Shown here in pieces: positions 43,898-53,806 of a stretch of 64,000 bases of DNA (position 1 is its first letter; the number at the start of each line of letters is the position of its first letter). Below the pieces are notes generated by a model. The model was given only the letters and a program-made list of their open reading frames with translations, was not told the DNA's origin and searched no databases. The stretch is taken from NCBI RefSeq assembly GCF_010682105.1, contig NZ_JAAGWH010000052.1, positions 1 through 64,000 on the forward strand, read 5' to 3'. Position numbers and translations under genes: made by a program. This DNA comes from Modestobacter muralis (GTDB taxonomy: Bacteria > Actinomycetota > Actinomycetes > Mycobacteriales > Geodermatophilaceae).

Positions 43898-45049
43898 GTG
43901 ACGCAGTTGCAGCGAGGGCTCGCCCACCGTGCCGAGGTGGTCGTCGACCTGGACACCATCGCGGCCAACGTCGCCGTCCTGCGGGAGCGGGTGGGCCGGC
44001 CGCTGATGGCGGTGGTCAAGGCCGACGGGTACGGGCACGGCATGCTGCCCGCCGCCCGCGCGGCGCTGGCCGGCGGTGCCGACCGGCTCGGCGTGGCGGT
44101 GGTCGAGGAGGCCCTCGCCCTGCGCGCCGGCGGGGTCACCGCGCCGGTGCTGGCCTGGCTCAACGGGCCGGGGGAGGACTTCGCCGCCGCGCTGTCGGCC
44201 GACGTCGAGGTGTCGGTCAACGCCGAGTGGGGCCTGGCCGAGGTGGTCGAGGCCGCCCGCGCCACCGGCCGGACGGCGTCGGTGCACCTGTTCGCCGACA
44301 CCGGGCTGTCCCGCGAGGGCGCGACCCCCACGGACTGGCCCGGCCTGGTCGCCGCCGCGGCGCGGGCGCAGGCCGACGGCGACGTGGTGGTCGCCGGGCT
44401 GTGGAGCCACCTGGCCTCCGCCGACGTGCCGGGCTCCCCGGCGGTCGGCGCGCAGGTGCGGGTGTTCGACGAGGCCGTCGCCGTCGCCCGCGCGGCCGGG
44501 CTGACCGACGCCGTCCGGCACCTGGCGAACTCCGCGGCCACGGTCGCGCTGCCGGAGACCTGGTACGACCTGGTGCGCCCCGGGGTGGCGATCTACGGCC
44601 TGGACCCGCTGGGCGGCGACCCGGCGGCGCACGGTCTGCGCCCGGCGATGACCGTGCAGGCCCGGGTCGCGCTGACCAAGCGGGTGCCGGCCGGGGTCGG
44701 CGTCTCCTACGGCCACAGCTACACGACCGGGGCGGAGACGACCCTGGCCCTGGTCGCGGTCGGGTACGCCGACGGGGTGCCGCGGGCCGCCGGCAACGCC
44801 GCACCGGTGCTGGCCGCGGGCACCCAGCGCACCATCGCCGGCCGGGTCTCGATGGACCAGTTCGTGCTCGACGTCGGCGAGGACCCCGTCGCCCCCGGCG
44901 ACCCGGTCGTGCTGTGGGGACCCGGCACGGAGGGGGAGCCGACCGCGCAGCAGTGGGCCGACGCCGTCGGCACCATCCACTACGAGCTGGTCACCCGGGT
45001 CGGTGGCCGATTCCGCCGTCGCCACGTCGGCACCGCCGGGGTCGCGTGA
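43898..45049 (+). CDS. alr: Alanine racemase
   Basis: This 383-residue PLP enzyme makes D-alanine for peptidoglycan. The PLP Lys is K41 in AVVKADGYGHG. The second catalytic Tyr is in GVGVSYGHSY, and RVSMDQFVLDVG is the conserved C-terminal block. The GTG at 43898 has GACAGT 7 nt upstream; the longer frame runs back into nnrD. It overlaps the next gene by one base (TGATG). Confidence 0.96.
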   Translation: MTQLQRGLAHRAEVVVDLDTIAANVAVLRERVGRPLMAVVKADGYGHGMLPAARAALAGGADRLGVAVVEEALALRAGGVTAPVLAWLNGPGEDFAAALSADVEVSVNAEWGLAEVVEAARATGRTASVHLFADTGLSREGATPTDWPGLVAAAARAQADGDVVVAGLWSHLASADVPGSPAVGAQVRVFDEAVAVARAAGLTDAVRHLANSAATVALPETWYDLVRPGVAIYGLDPLGGDPAAHGLRPAMTVQARVALTKRVPAGVGVSYGHSYTTGAETTLALVAVGYADGVPRAAGNAAPVLAAGTQRTIAGRVSMDQFVLDVGEDPVAPGDPVVLWGPGTEGEPTAQQWADAVGTIHYELVTRVGGRFRRRHVGTAGVA

Positions 45050-46239
45050 TGTCCCGCCACCCGATCGCCGACCACCACCTGGGCCGCACCGCGGGGCTCA
45101 TCGGCGCCGTGGTCGGGCTGGCGGCGGCCGGCACGGCCATCGGCGTCGCGGTCACCCGGTCGGCCACCTCGGCGGTCCGGGCCACCCAGCTGGCCGGCGA
45201 GGCGCGGGACGGCCGCGAGGTGGGCGACGTCCCGGCCGCGGAGCTGCGCGAGCAGGACCCGCTGGGGCTGCAGAGCCGGGCCGCTGACCGTCGTGCGACG
45301 GTGCGCACCGATGACGGTGTGCAGCTGTCGGTCGAGGAGGTCGGCCCGACCGACGCCCCGCTGACCGTCGTCCTCGTGCACGGCTACGCGCTGTCGATGG
45401 CCTCCTGGACCTTCCAGCGCCGCGACCTGGGGGCCGAGCTCGCCACCGCGAACGGCCACCGCCCCCGCGCCCGGCTGGTGTTCTACGACCAGCGCGGGCA
45501 CGGCTCCTCCGGCCGCGGGGTCGCCGAGCACTCGACCATGGAGCAGCTGGCCGCCGACCTCGAGGCGGTGCTCACCGCCCGGGTGCCCCGGGGCCCGGTG
45601 GTGCTGGTCGGCCACTCGATGGGCGGCATGACCGTGCTCGCCCTGGCCCAGCGGCGGCCGGAGCTGTTCGGCACCCGGGTGGTGGCCGCGGCGCTGGTGT
45701 CCACCTCGGCGGGCAACCTCGCCGACCTGGACCTGGGGCTGCCGCACCTGCTCACCCGGGTGCGCACCGCGGTCATCCCGGTCGCCGCGTGGACGATGCG
45801 CCGCCGTCCGGCGCTGGCCGAGCACACCCGGCGGCTGGCCAAGGGCATCGTGTCGGCGGCCACCTGGTCGCTGTCGTTCTCCTCCACCGACGTCGACCCG
45901 GCCCTGGGCCGCTACGTCGACGCGATGATCGGCGGCACCCCGGTCGACGTGATCGCGGAGCTGTACCCGGCCATCGCCGGGCTGGACGCCAGCGGGGCGA
46001 TCGAGCCGCTGCGCCGGGTGCCGACCCTGGTGCTCACCGGCGACGCGGACAAGATGATCCCCAAGGCGCACAGCGAGCGGATCGTCGAGCAGCTGGAGGC
46101 CTCCGGCGCCGGCACGGTGCGCTTCGTCGTCGTCCCGGACGCCGGGCACCTGGTGCTGCTGGAGAAGCCGGCCCAGGTCACCGCCGCGCTGTCGGAGCTG
46201 CTGCGGGCGGCCGGCGCGGCCCGCACCGACCGCCCGTAG
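45049..46239 (+). CDS. Alpha/beta hydrolase with N-terminal membrane anchor
   Basis: The 396-residue protein has a hydrophobic N-terminal segment (about residues 13-35, GLIGAVVGLAAAGTAIGVAV) that looks like an anchor. The hydrolase domain has the oxyanion motif HGYA (111-114), the nucleophile elbow GHSMGG with S190, an Asp in TGDADKM and His in PDAGHLVLLE. It is coupled to alr. This gene occupies the same place (between alr and tsaE) in other actinobacteria as I recall. The substrate is unknown. Confidence 0.88.
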   Translation: MSRHPIADHHLGRTAGLIGAVVGLAAAGTAIGVAVTRSATSAVRATQLAGEARDGREVGDVPAAELREQDPLGLQSRAADRRATVRTDDGVQLSVEEVGPTDAPLTVVLVHGYALSMASWTFQRRDLGAELATANGHRPRARLVFYDQRGHGSSGRGVAEHSTMEQLAADLEAVLTARVPRGPVVLVGHSMGGMTVLALAQRRPELFGTRVVAAALVSTSAGNLADLDLGLPHLLTRVRTAVIPVAAWTMRRRPALAEHTRRLAKGIVSAATWSLSFSSTDVDPALGRYVDAMIGGTPVDVIAELYPAIAGLDASGAIEPLRRVPTLVLTGDADKMIPKAHSERIVEQLEASGAGTVRFVVVPDAGHLVLLEKPAQVTAALSELLRAAGAARTDRP

Positions 46240-46248
46240 GCTGGGTGT

Positions 46249-46875
46249 GTGGCCGCCCTCCGACCGCCCCGCCTCGACGCGGCCGCCGACGAGGTCGCCC
46301 GCACCGCCGCGCTGGCCCCCGACTGGGCCGCGCTGGCGACCGTCGCCCGCTCCTGCGTGGCCTGCCCCGAGCTGGCGAGCACCCGGCAGCACGTCGTCGT
46401 CGGCGACGTCCCGGCCACCGGTCGGCCGCGGCTGGTGATCGTGGGGGAGGCCCCCGGCGCCACTGAGGACGAGACCGGCCGGCCGTTCGTCGGCAAGAGC
46501 GGTGCCCTGCTGGACCAGCTCCTCGGCGAGGCCGGGCTGGACCGGGCCGAGTGCGCGGTGCTGAACATCGTGAAGTGCCGTCCCCCGGCCAACCGCACGC
46601 CGAAGACCCCCGAGGTCGCCCGCTGCAGCGGCTGGCTGCGCCGCCAGCTGGAGCTGCTGGACGCCGGCACGGTGCTCGCGCTCGGGCTGTCGTCGGCGAA
46701 GTGGTTCCTCGGGCCCAAGACGGTGCTCGGCCAGGTGCGCGGCCGGCCGCACGAGGTCGACGGGCGGTCCGTGTGGGTCACCTACCACCCCTCGGCGGCG
46801 ATCCGGTTCGGCCCGAACGGCGCCCCACGGGCCGCGCTGGCCGCCGACCTGGCCGCGATCGCAGGGACGCCGTGA
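46249..46875 (+). CDS. Family-4 uracil-DNA glycosylase
   Basis: The 208-residue iron-sulfur glycosylase removes uracil from DNA. Cluster ligands are C36, C39, C110 and C126, with the C-x15-C spacing of family 4. Motif A is GEAPGATEDETGRPFVG and motif B is YHPSAAIR. The start GTG 46249 has TAGGCT exactly 6 nt upstream, so it is probably leaderless. It overlaps tsaE by 4 nt, and so is probably co-transcribed with the t6A genes. Confidence 0.9.
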   Translation: MAALRPPRLDAAADEVARTAALAPDWAALATVARSCVACPELASTRQHVVVGDVPATGRPRLVIVGEAPGATEDETGRPFVGKSGALLDQLLGEAGLDRAECAVLNIVKCRPPANRTPKTPEVARCSGWLRRQLELLDAGTVLALGLSSAKWFLGPKTVLGQVRGRPHEVDGRSVWVTYHPSAAIRFGPNGAPRAALAADLAAIAGTP

Positions 46876-47324
46876 CCTTCGAGCGGGAGCTGCCCACGGT
46901 GGCCGACACCCAGGCGTTCGGCCGGGAGCTCGCCGCCCTGCTCCGCGCCGGCGACCTGGTCGTGCTGGCCGGCCCGCTGGGCGCGGGCAAGACCGCGCTG
47001 ACCCAGGGCATCGGGGCCGGCCTGGGCGTGCGGGGCCCGGTCACCTCGCCGACGTTCGTGCTCGCCCGCGTGCACCGCGGCGGACGCCTGACGCTGGTGC
47101 ACGTCGACGCCTACCGGCTGGGCAGCATGGCCGACGTCGACGACCTGGACCTCGACGCCACCGCGGAGGAGGCGGTCACCGTCGTCGAGTGGGGGCACGG
47201 CCTGGTCGAGCAGCTGGCCGACGAGCACCTGGTGGTGGAGCTGGACCGCCGGGACGACGACGTCCGCACCGCCCGGCTGGTCCCGGTCGGCGCCGGCTGG
47301 GAGCGGCGGCTCACCGGGGCCTAG
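46872..47324 (+). CDS. tsaE: t6A synthesis ATPase TsaE
   Basis: This 150-residue ATPase works with TsaB and TsaD to make N6-threonylcarbamoyladenosine in tRNA. The P-loop is GPLGAGKT at residues 34-41. TSPTFVLAR and VEWGHGL are typical. GTG start in GTGA. Its TAG stop lies inside the -10 hexamer of tsaB. Confidence 0.94.
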   Translation: MTFERELPTVADTQAFGRELAALLRAGDLVVLAGPLGAGKTALTQGIGAGLGVRGPVTSPTFVLARVHRGGRLTLVHVDAYRLGSMADVDDLDLDATAEEAVTVVEWGHGLVEQLADEHLVVELDRRDDDVRTARLVPVGAGWERRLTGA

Positions 47325-47327
47325 GCT
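47322..47327 (+). promoter_or_regulatory. Candidate leaderless -10 of tsaB
   Basis: TAGGCT is 8 nt before the tsaB GTG and shares its first three bases with the stop codon of tsaE. The same hexamer precedes the uracil-DNA glycosylase gene. Confidence 0.5.
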
Positions 47328-47335
47328 CGACCTCC

Positions 47336-47965
47336 GTGCTGGTCCTCGCCCTCGACACCGCCACCCCGACCCTCGTCGTCGGGCTGGCGCGCTGGTCGCC
47401 CGACGGCGGCACCGAGGTGCTCGCCGAGCGGGCCGTGGAGTCGGGCAACCGGCACGCCGAGCTGCTCACCCCGGCCGTGCGCGAGGTGCTCGCCGAGGCC
47501 GGCGCCGCGATGGCCGACCTGGACGCCGTGGTCACCGGGCTCGGACCCGGGCCCTACACCGGCCTGCGGGTCGGGATCGTCACCGCGGCCGCGTTCGGTG
47601 ACGCCCGGGGGCTGCCCGTCCACGGGGTCTGCTCGCTGGACGCGATCGGCAGCGGCGCCCGCTCGGTGGTCACCGACGCCCGCCGCAAGGAGGTCCACTG
47701 GGCCACCTACGACGGCACCGGGCAGCGGCTCACCGGCCCCGGCGTCGACCGGCCGGAGGACGCGCCGGTCGGGGACCCGGTCGTGGGCGACGTGCGGTTC
47801 GCCGAGCGGCTGGGCCGCACCGTCACCGCCGCCGACGTCACCACCGCCGGGCTGGTCCGCGCCGCCGTCCCGCTGCTCGGCCGCCCGCCCGTGCCGCTGG
47901 AGCCGCTGTACCTGCGCCGGCCCGACGCCGTGCCCTCGGTGACCCGCAAGGCGGTCAGCCAGTGA
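47336..47965 (+). CDS. tsaB: t6A synthesis protein TsaB
   Basis: The 209-residue ASKHA-fold partner of TsaD has MLVLALDTATPTLVVGL, HAELLTPAVREVL and GLGPGPYTGLRVGI, which are diagnostic. TsaB forms the dimer that recruits TsaE and TsaD. The GTG at 47336 is 11 bp after tsaE without a ribosome site. It overlaps rimI by 4 nt. Confidence 0.94.
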   Translation: MLVLALDTATPTLVVGLARWSPDGGTEVLAERAVESGNRHAELLTPAVREVLAEAGAAMADLDAVVTGLGPGPYTGLRVGIVTAAAFGDARGLPVHGVCSLDAIGSGARSVVTDARRKEVHWATYDGTGQRLTGPGVDRPEDAPVGDPVVGDVRFAERLGRTVTAADVTTAGLVRAAVPLLGRPPVPLEPLYLRRPDAVPSVTRKAVSQ

Positions 47966-48402
47966 CGGTCGAGCTGCGGCCGATGACCCGGGAGGACCTG
48001 CGCGAGGTCATGCGGATGGAGGAGGAGCTCTTCGCCCCCGACACCTGGACCCGGTCGATGTACCTGGACGAGCTGGCCATGACCGACACCCGGTACTACC
48101 TGGTGGCCGTCGACGGCGCGGACGTCGTCGGCTACGCCGGCCTGATCGCCTACCCCGACGAGGCGCACGTCGCGACCATCGGGGTCACCGGTGCCCGGCA
48201 GGGCGAGGGGATCGGCGGCCGGCTGCTGGACGCGCTGCTGGCCGAGGCCGACCGGCGCACCCCGGTGGTGCTGCTGGAGGTGCGTGCCACCGACGAGGCC
48301 ACCCAGGGGCTGTACGCCCGTCGCGGGTTCGTGCCCATCGGCGTCCGGCCGAACTACTACCCGTTGAGCGGCGAGGACGCAGTGGTGATGAAGCGTGGCT
48401 GA
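47962..48402 (+). CDS. rimI: Ribosomal-protein-alanine N-acetyltransferase
   Basis: The 146-residue GNAT enzyme has acetyl-CoA motif [20 protein letters not shown] and C-terminal [18 protein letters not shown], typical of RimI, which acetylates ribosomal protein S18. GTG start in GTGA with tsaB. It overlaps tsaD by 8 nt. Confidence 0.93.
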   Translation: MTVELRPMTREDLREVMRMEEELFAPDTWTRSMYLDELAMTDTRYYLVAVDGADVVGYAGLIAYPDEAHVATIGVTGARQGEGIGGRLLDALLAEADRRTPVVLLEVRATDEATQGLYARRGFVPIGVRPNYYPLSGEDAVVMKRG

Positions 48403-49432
48403 GCAGCCGCTGGTGCTGGGGTTCGAGACCTCCTGCGACGAGACCGGCATCGGCCTGGTGCGCGGGCAGACGCTGCTGTCCGACGCGCTGGCCACCTCGA
48501 TGGCCGAGCACGAGCGCTTCGGCGGCGTCATCCCCGAGATCGCCAGCCGGGCGCACCTGGAGGCGATGGTCCCGACCGTGCGCCGGGCGCTGGCCGACGC
48601 CGGGGTCACCGCCACCGACGTCGACGCGGTCGCGGTCACGGCCGGACCCGGGCTCACCGGCGCGCTGCTGGTCGGGGTCGCGGCGGCCAAGGCCTACGCG
48701 TTGGCCCTCGACGTCCCGCTGTACGGGGTCAACCACCTGGCCGCCCACGTCGCGGTCGACGAGCTGGAGCACGGCCGGCTGGCCGAGCCCTCGATCGCGA
48801 TGCTGGTCTCCGGCGGGCACAGCTCGCTGCTGCTGGTGCCCGACCTCGCCCAGGACGTGCAGGAGCTGGGCCGCACCATCGACGACGCGGCGGGGGAGGC
48901 CTTCGACAAGGTCGCCCGGGTGCTGGGCCTGCCCTTCCCCGGCGGCCCGCCGATCGACCGCGCCGCCGCCGAGGGCGACGCGGCGGCGATCCGGTTCCCG
49001 CGCGGGCTCACCGGGCCCCGGGACGCCGTCTACGACTTCTCGTTCTCCGGCCTGAAGACCGCCGTGGCCCGCTGGGTCGAGGCGCGTGAGCGGGCGGGGG
49101 AGCCGGTGCCGGTCGCCGACGTCTCGGCCTCGTTCCAGGAGGCGGTGGTGGACGTGCTCACCGCCAAGGCCGTGCGCGCCTGCCGCGACCACGGCGTCGA
49201 CCACCTGGTCATCGGTGGCGGGGTGGCGGCCAACTCCCGGCTGCGCGCGCTGGCCCAGGAGCGCTGCGACGCCGCCGGCATCGTGCTGCGGGTGCCCAGC
49301 CGGCGGCTGTGCACCGACAACGGCGCGATGGTCGCCGCACTCGGCTCGCGCCTGGTGGAGGCCGGCGTCGCCCCGTCGGCGCCCGACCTGGGCGCGGACA
49401 GCTCGCTGCCGATCGAGGTCGTCTCGCGCTGA
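48395..49432 (+). CDS. tsaD: tRNA threonylcarbamoyladenosine transferase TsaD
   Basis: This 345-residue catalytic subunit of the t6A synthase has metal ligands H114 and H118 (GVNHLAAH) with the C-terminal CTDNGAM Asp. [12 protein letters not shown] and [10 protein letters not shown] form the nucleotide site. It is the last gene of the plus-strand run tsaE-tsaB-rimI-tsaD, and the stop is followed directly by a terminator. Confidence 0.96.
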   Translation: MAEQPLVLGFETSCDETGIGLVRGQTLLSDALATSMAEHERFGGVIPEIASRAHLEAMVPTVRRALADAGVTATDVDAVAVTAGPGLTGALLVGVAAAKAYALALDVPLYGVNHLAAHVAVDELEHGRLAEPSIAMLVSGGHSSLLLVPDLAQDVQELGRTIDDAAGEAFDKVARVLGLPFPGGPPIDRAAAEGDAAAIRFPRGLTGPRDAVYDFSFSGLKTAVARWVEARERAGEPVPVADVSASFQEAVVDVLTAKAVRACRDHGVDHLVIGGGVAANSRLRALAQERCDAAGIVLRVPSRRLCTDNGAMVAALGSRLVEAGVAPSAPDLGADSSLPIEVVSR

Positions 49433-49472
49433 CGGAGTCCCAGCGCATCAGGAACCGAGCGCTGGGACTCCG
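49433..49472. terminator. Bidirectional terminator after tsaD
   Basis: A perfect 14-bp stem (49433-49446 with 49459-49472) with a 12-nt loop starts one base after tsaD. Its right arm and loop lie inside the 3' coding end of the convergent methyltransferase (stop at 49448), so for that gene it would be an intragenic structure. Confidence 0.7.
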
Positions 49473-50719
49473 CAGAGGACGACGGTGGGGGCGCCGGCGA
49501 CGCGGGTGACGACGACGACCGCCGTCCCCTCGCCGGGGCCGCGCAGCTGTCGGGCCAGCGTCTCGGGCTCGATCGCCGAGCCGCGCTTCTTCACCGTCAC
49601 CCGCCCGACACCGCGCGAGCGCAGCAGCGCCTTGAGCTTCTTGAGGTTGAACGGCAGGACGTCGGTGACCGGGTAGGAGCTGACCCAGGGGGAGTCCGCG
49701 GGCCGGTCGGAGGTCAGGTAGGCGATCGTGGGGTCGACCAGGTTCGCCTCGAGCTCCAGGCCGGCCAGGGACACCAGCCCGGAGCGGATGACCGCCGGGT
49801 CGGGCTCGTGCAGCCAGTTGCGCACCGGGCCGTCGGGTGCGGGCCCGGGGTCGGCGTCGGCGGTCAGCTCGTGGACGGCGCCGTCCCGGGTCACGACCGT
49901 CGCCCGGCGCCAGGTCACCGACGGCGCGCGGCCCCACAGCAGCGCCTCCACGATCGAGCCGCCGACCGACACCCACTCGGCCTCGACGCCGGCCGGCACC
50001 CGCTCGTGGTCCAGCCCCGGCGCGACCTTCACCGCGCACACGGGGACGGCGTCGAGCAGGGCCTGCACCGTCGACCACGGGGGCGACCAGCGGTCGGGGT
50101 CGAGCTGGCGGCGCCCCCCGGAGCGGCGGGCGGGGTCGAGGACGGCGGCGTCGCAGCCGGCCACCCGGCCGTCGGTGGCCGCGTCGACCAGCTCGACGGC
50201 GTCCCCGGCCACCACCTCCACCCGGTCGGACAGGCCCAGGGCGGCGGTGTTCAGCGCGGTGAGCTCGCGGGCGACCGGGTCCAGGTCGACGGCGAGCACC
50301 CGCGCGCCGGCCCGGGCCAGGGCGACGGTGTCGGTGCCGGCGGCGCAGCCGAGGTCGGCCACGCTCGCCGCCCCGCCGGCCAGCAGTCGGGCCGCCCGCC
50401 GGTCGGCGAGCACCGGGCGGCCGGCCTGCTCCAGGGCGTCGGAGGTGAACAGCAGCCGGTCGGTGTCCGCGCCGAACACCGGCCGGGCGCGCTCCCGCTG
50501 CCGGGCGATGCCCCAGGCCGGGCCCGCCAGCTCCACGCCCACCTCGGCGCGCAGCCGGCTCAGCGCGGACACCGCGTCGGTGCGGGCGGCCAGCAGCTGG
50601 CCGGCCCGGGCCAGCGCGGCGGCGCCCGCCGGGGTCGACAGTGCGCGGAGCTGGCGCACGGTCTCGGCGCCCTGGTCGGCCGGCTCGAGGTCGCTGGACA
50701 CCGGCACAGCCTGGCGCAT
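49448..50719 (-). CDS. SAM-dependent methyltransferase with THUMP-like domain
   Basis: The 423-residue protein has SAM motif I VADLGCAAGTDTVAL (about 120-134), then AVDLDPVARELTALN and the motif IV-like LDPARRSGG. The C-terminal part FNLKKLKALLRSRGVGRVTVKKRG resembles the THUMP-like RNA-binding domain of actinobacterial putative RNA methyltransferases. The target is unknown. The ATG at 50719 was chosen; the frame extends antisense into groES without support. It is divergent from groES, with the CIRCE element between. Confidence 0.82.
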   Translation of the reverse strand: MRQAVPVSSDLEPADQGAETVRQLRALSTPAGAAALARAGQLLAARTDAVSALSRLRAEVGVELAGPAWGIARQRERARPVFGADTDRLLFTSDALEQAGRPVLADRRAARLLAGGAASVADLGCAAGTDTVALARAGARVLAVDLDPVARELTALNTAALGLSDRVEVVAGDAVELVDAATDGRVAGCDAAVLDPARRSGGRRQLDPDRWSPPWSTVQALLDAVPVCAVKVAPGLDHERVPAGVEAEWVSVGGSIVEALLWGRAPSVTWRRATVVTRDGAVHELTADADPGPAPDGPVRNWLHEPDPAVIRSGLVSLAGLELEANLVDPTIAYLTSDRPADSPWVSSYPVTDVLPFNLKKLKALLRSRGVGRVTVKKRGSAIEPETLARQLRGPGEGTAVVVVTRVAGAPTVVLCGVPALGS

Positions 50720-50747
50720 CACCGTGCAGCCGCCCGGGCGCCCCCGG

Positions 50748-50782
50748 TTGAGTGGCTGGCACTCGCATGGGTAGAGTGCCAA
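50748..50782 (+). promoter_or_regulatory. groES promoter with CIRCE operator
   Basis: TTGAGT (50748-50753) and TAGAGT (50772-50777) are 18 bp apart. The CIRCE inverted repeat CTGGCACTC-N9-GAGTGCCAA occupies 50756-50782, matching the HrcA consensus (TTAGCACTC-N9-GAGTGCTAA) at all but three positions. It covers the spacer and the -10, so HrcA binding would block polymerase. The leader runs about 110 nt to groES. Confidence 0.88.
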
Positions 50783-50897
50783 TCGACACGAGCTGCAGCC
50801 TGACCCCCGCGACGGCAGGCCCAGCTCCCGTGCCACAGCATCAGCACCACCGCACCATCCACCGGAAGCCCGTCCGACAGTGAAGGGGGCGTCACCT

Positions 50898-51206
50898 GTG
50901 ACGACCGCTACCAAGGTCAACATCAAGCCGCTCGAGGACCGGGTCGTGGTCCAGGCCAACGAGGCCGAGACCACCACCGCCTCTGGGCTGGTCATCCCGG
51001 ACACCGCCAAGGAGAAGCCCCAGGAGGGCACCGTCATCTCGGTCGGCCCCGGCCGCGTCGACGACAACGGCAACCGGGTCCCGCTCGACGTGAACGTCGG
51101 CGACGTGGTCATCTACTCGAAGTACGGCGGCACCGAGGTGCGTTACGCCGGTCAGGACTACCTCGTCCTCTCCGCGCGCGACCTGCTCGCCGTCGTGGAG
51201 AAGTGA
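50898..51206 (+). CDS. groES: Co-chaperonin GroES
   Basis: The 102-residue lid of the chaperonin has [20 protein letters not shown], the mobile loop [21 protein letters not shown] and the end ILSARD-like [13 protein letters not shown]. The GTG at 50898 has GAAGGGGG 8 nt upstream; the GTG at 50880 would add six residues. First gene of groES-groEL under CIRCE control. Confidence 0.97.
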   Translation: MTTATKVNIKPLEDRVVVQANEAETTTASGLVIPDTAKEKPQEGTVISVGPGRVDDNGNRVPLDVNVGDVVIYSKYGGTEVRYAGQDYLVLSARDLLAVVEK

Positions 51207-51238
51207 CCGCACCCCAGGTCGCACCGTTCCACCGCTGA

Positions 51239-52978
<1,740 letters not shown>

Positions 52979-52985
52979 CGAAGGA

Positions 52986-53075
52986 CCCCGTCCGGCCGGG
53001 TGACACCCGGCCGGTCGGGGGACACCCTGCACAGACGAGAGGGCCGGCCCGACGAGTTCGTCGGGCCGGCCCTCT
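52986..53075. terminator. Tandem terminators between groEL and whiB3
   Basis: Hairpin 1 (52986-53020) has 10 bp plus a mismatch and 5 more bp, with a GAC loop. Hairpin 2 is a perfect 17-bp stem (53038-53054 with 53059-53075) with an AGTT loop. The genes on both sides converge here. Confidence 0.8.
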
Positions 53076-53114
53076 GGTGTGTCAGCGGCGGGGAGGTGGT
53101 CCCGCCGGGTGAGC

Positions 53115-53414
53115 TCAGACCCCGGCGGCGATGGGAGCGGGCTCCGCGGCGATCAGCCGGGTGCGCTCCTCCTCGCTCATGCCGCCCCAGACCCCGTAGG
53201 GCTCGCGGACGGACAGGGCGTGCTTGAGGCAGGACTCCAGCACCGGACACCGGCCGCAGACGGCCTTCGCGGCGGCCTGGCGGCGCGCACGGGCAGGGCC
53301 ACGCTCCCCGTCGGGGTGGAAGAACAGAGACGTGCTCTCGCCCCGGCAGGCGCCGTGCAGCTGCCAGTCCCACACCTCGGCGACGGGATTGGGCAGGCGA
53401 CGGATGTCGGCCAT
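53115..53414 (-). CDS. whiB3: WhiB-family Fe-S transcription factor, WhiB3/WhiD type
   Basis: The 99-residue protein has cluster ligands C23, C53, C56 and C62 and the sigma-interacting GVWGG turn at residues 74-78. WDWQLHGACRG and FFHPDGERGPARARRQ are specific to the WhiB3/WhiD branch, whose members sense redox and NO and bind the principal sigma factor. The ATG at 53414 has GAGGAG 6 nt upstream. Its neighbours (groEL1, a BldM-like gene, guaB) match the whiB3/whiD locus of mycobacteria and streptomycetes as I recall it. Confidence 0.93.
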   Translation of the reverse strand: MADIRRLPNPVAEVWDWQLHGACRGESTSLFFHPDGERGPARARRQAAAKAVCGRCPVLESCLKHALSVREPYGVWGGMSEEERTRLIAAEPAPIAAGV

Positions 53415-53753
53415 CGGTTCTCCTCGGCTCGTGTCGCACCGGGGGGTCGGCCCGGTCACTTCCACGCCGATGCCCGCCGCCGATCAGCCGCAAACACCTG
53501 CGTCCGCGTTCGTCGTGCGGGATCGGCCGACTTGTGCTTCCGGCTCATCCCGCTGCCCTCGGTGAGCGACCGGGTGGCCACCGGCCCTCACCCGCGGGGG
53601 TGATCGCGCCTGGTGCATGGGGACTCTGCGGATCAAGGTGATCACAGGGAGTGCCGACCACCGGTGTGGGGGACACCCCGACACCCGTCCGGGAGACCGG
53701 CGGTGCCGGCACCCCGGAGCGGGGTCCACCCGTTCCTGGCACCCGCCCGGGCA

Positions 53754-53787
53754 CGTCCCGGTCGGTAGGCCGCCGGCCTCCGGGACG
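53754..53787 (+). promoter_or_regulatory. Leader hairpin of the BldM-like gene
   Basis: The outer stem is CGTCCCGG/CCGGGACG (53754-53761 with 53780-53787). After a 5-nt bulge there is an inner AGGCC/GGCCT stem with a GCC loop. It ends 20 nt before the start codon, near the GGGAG ribosome site. The rest of the 392-bp whiB3-bldM gap has no gene and no promoter I can defend. Confidence 0.4.
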
Positions 53788-53806
53788 GCGCAGACGGGAG
53801 CATCCG

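Noticed and set aside
41950..44541. An 863-codon minus-strand frame over acpS, nnrD and part of alr
   Set aside because: The plus strand holds three coupled genes with intact motifs; the antisense product has no recognisable feature.
44980..46788. A 602-codon minus-strand frame over the hydrolase and glycosylase genes
   Set aside because: Low-complexity shadow of well-supported plus-strand genes.
53651..53806. N-terminal extension of the BldM-like protein
   Set aside because: It would add 52 Pro/Gly/Thr/Arg-rich residues encoded by the structured leader; a GGGAG site supports the GTG at 53807.
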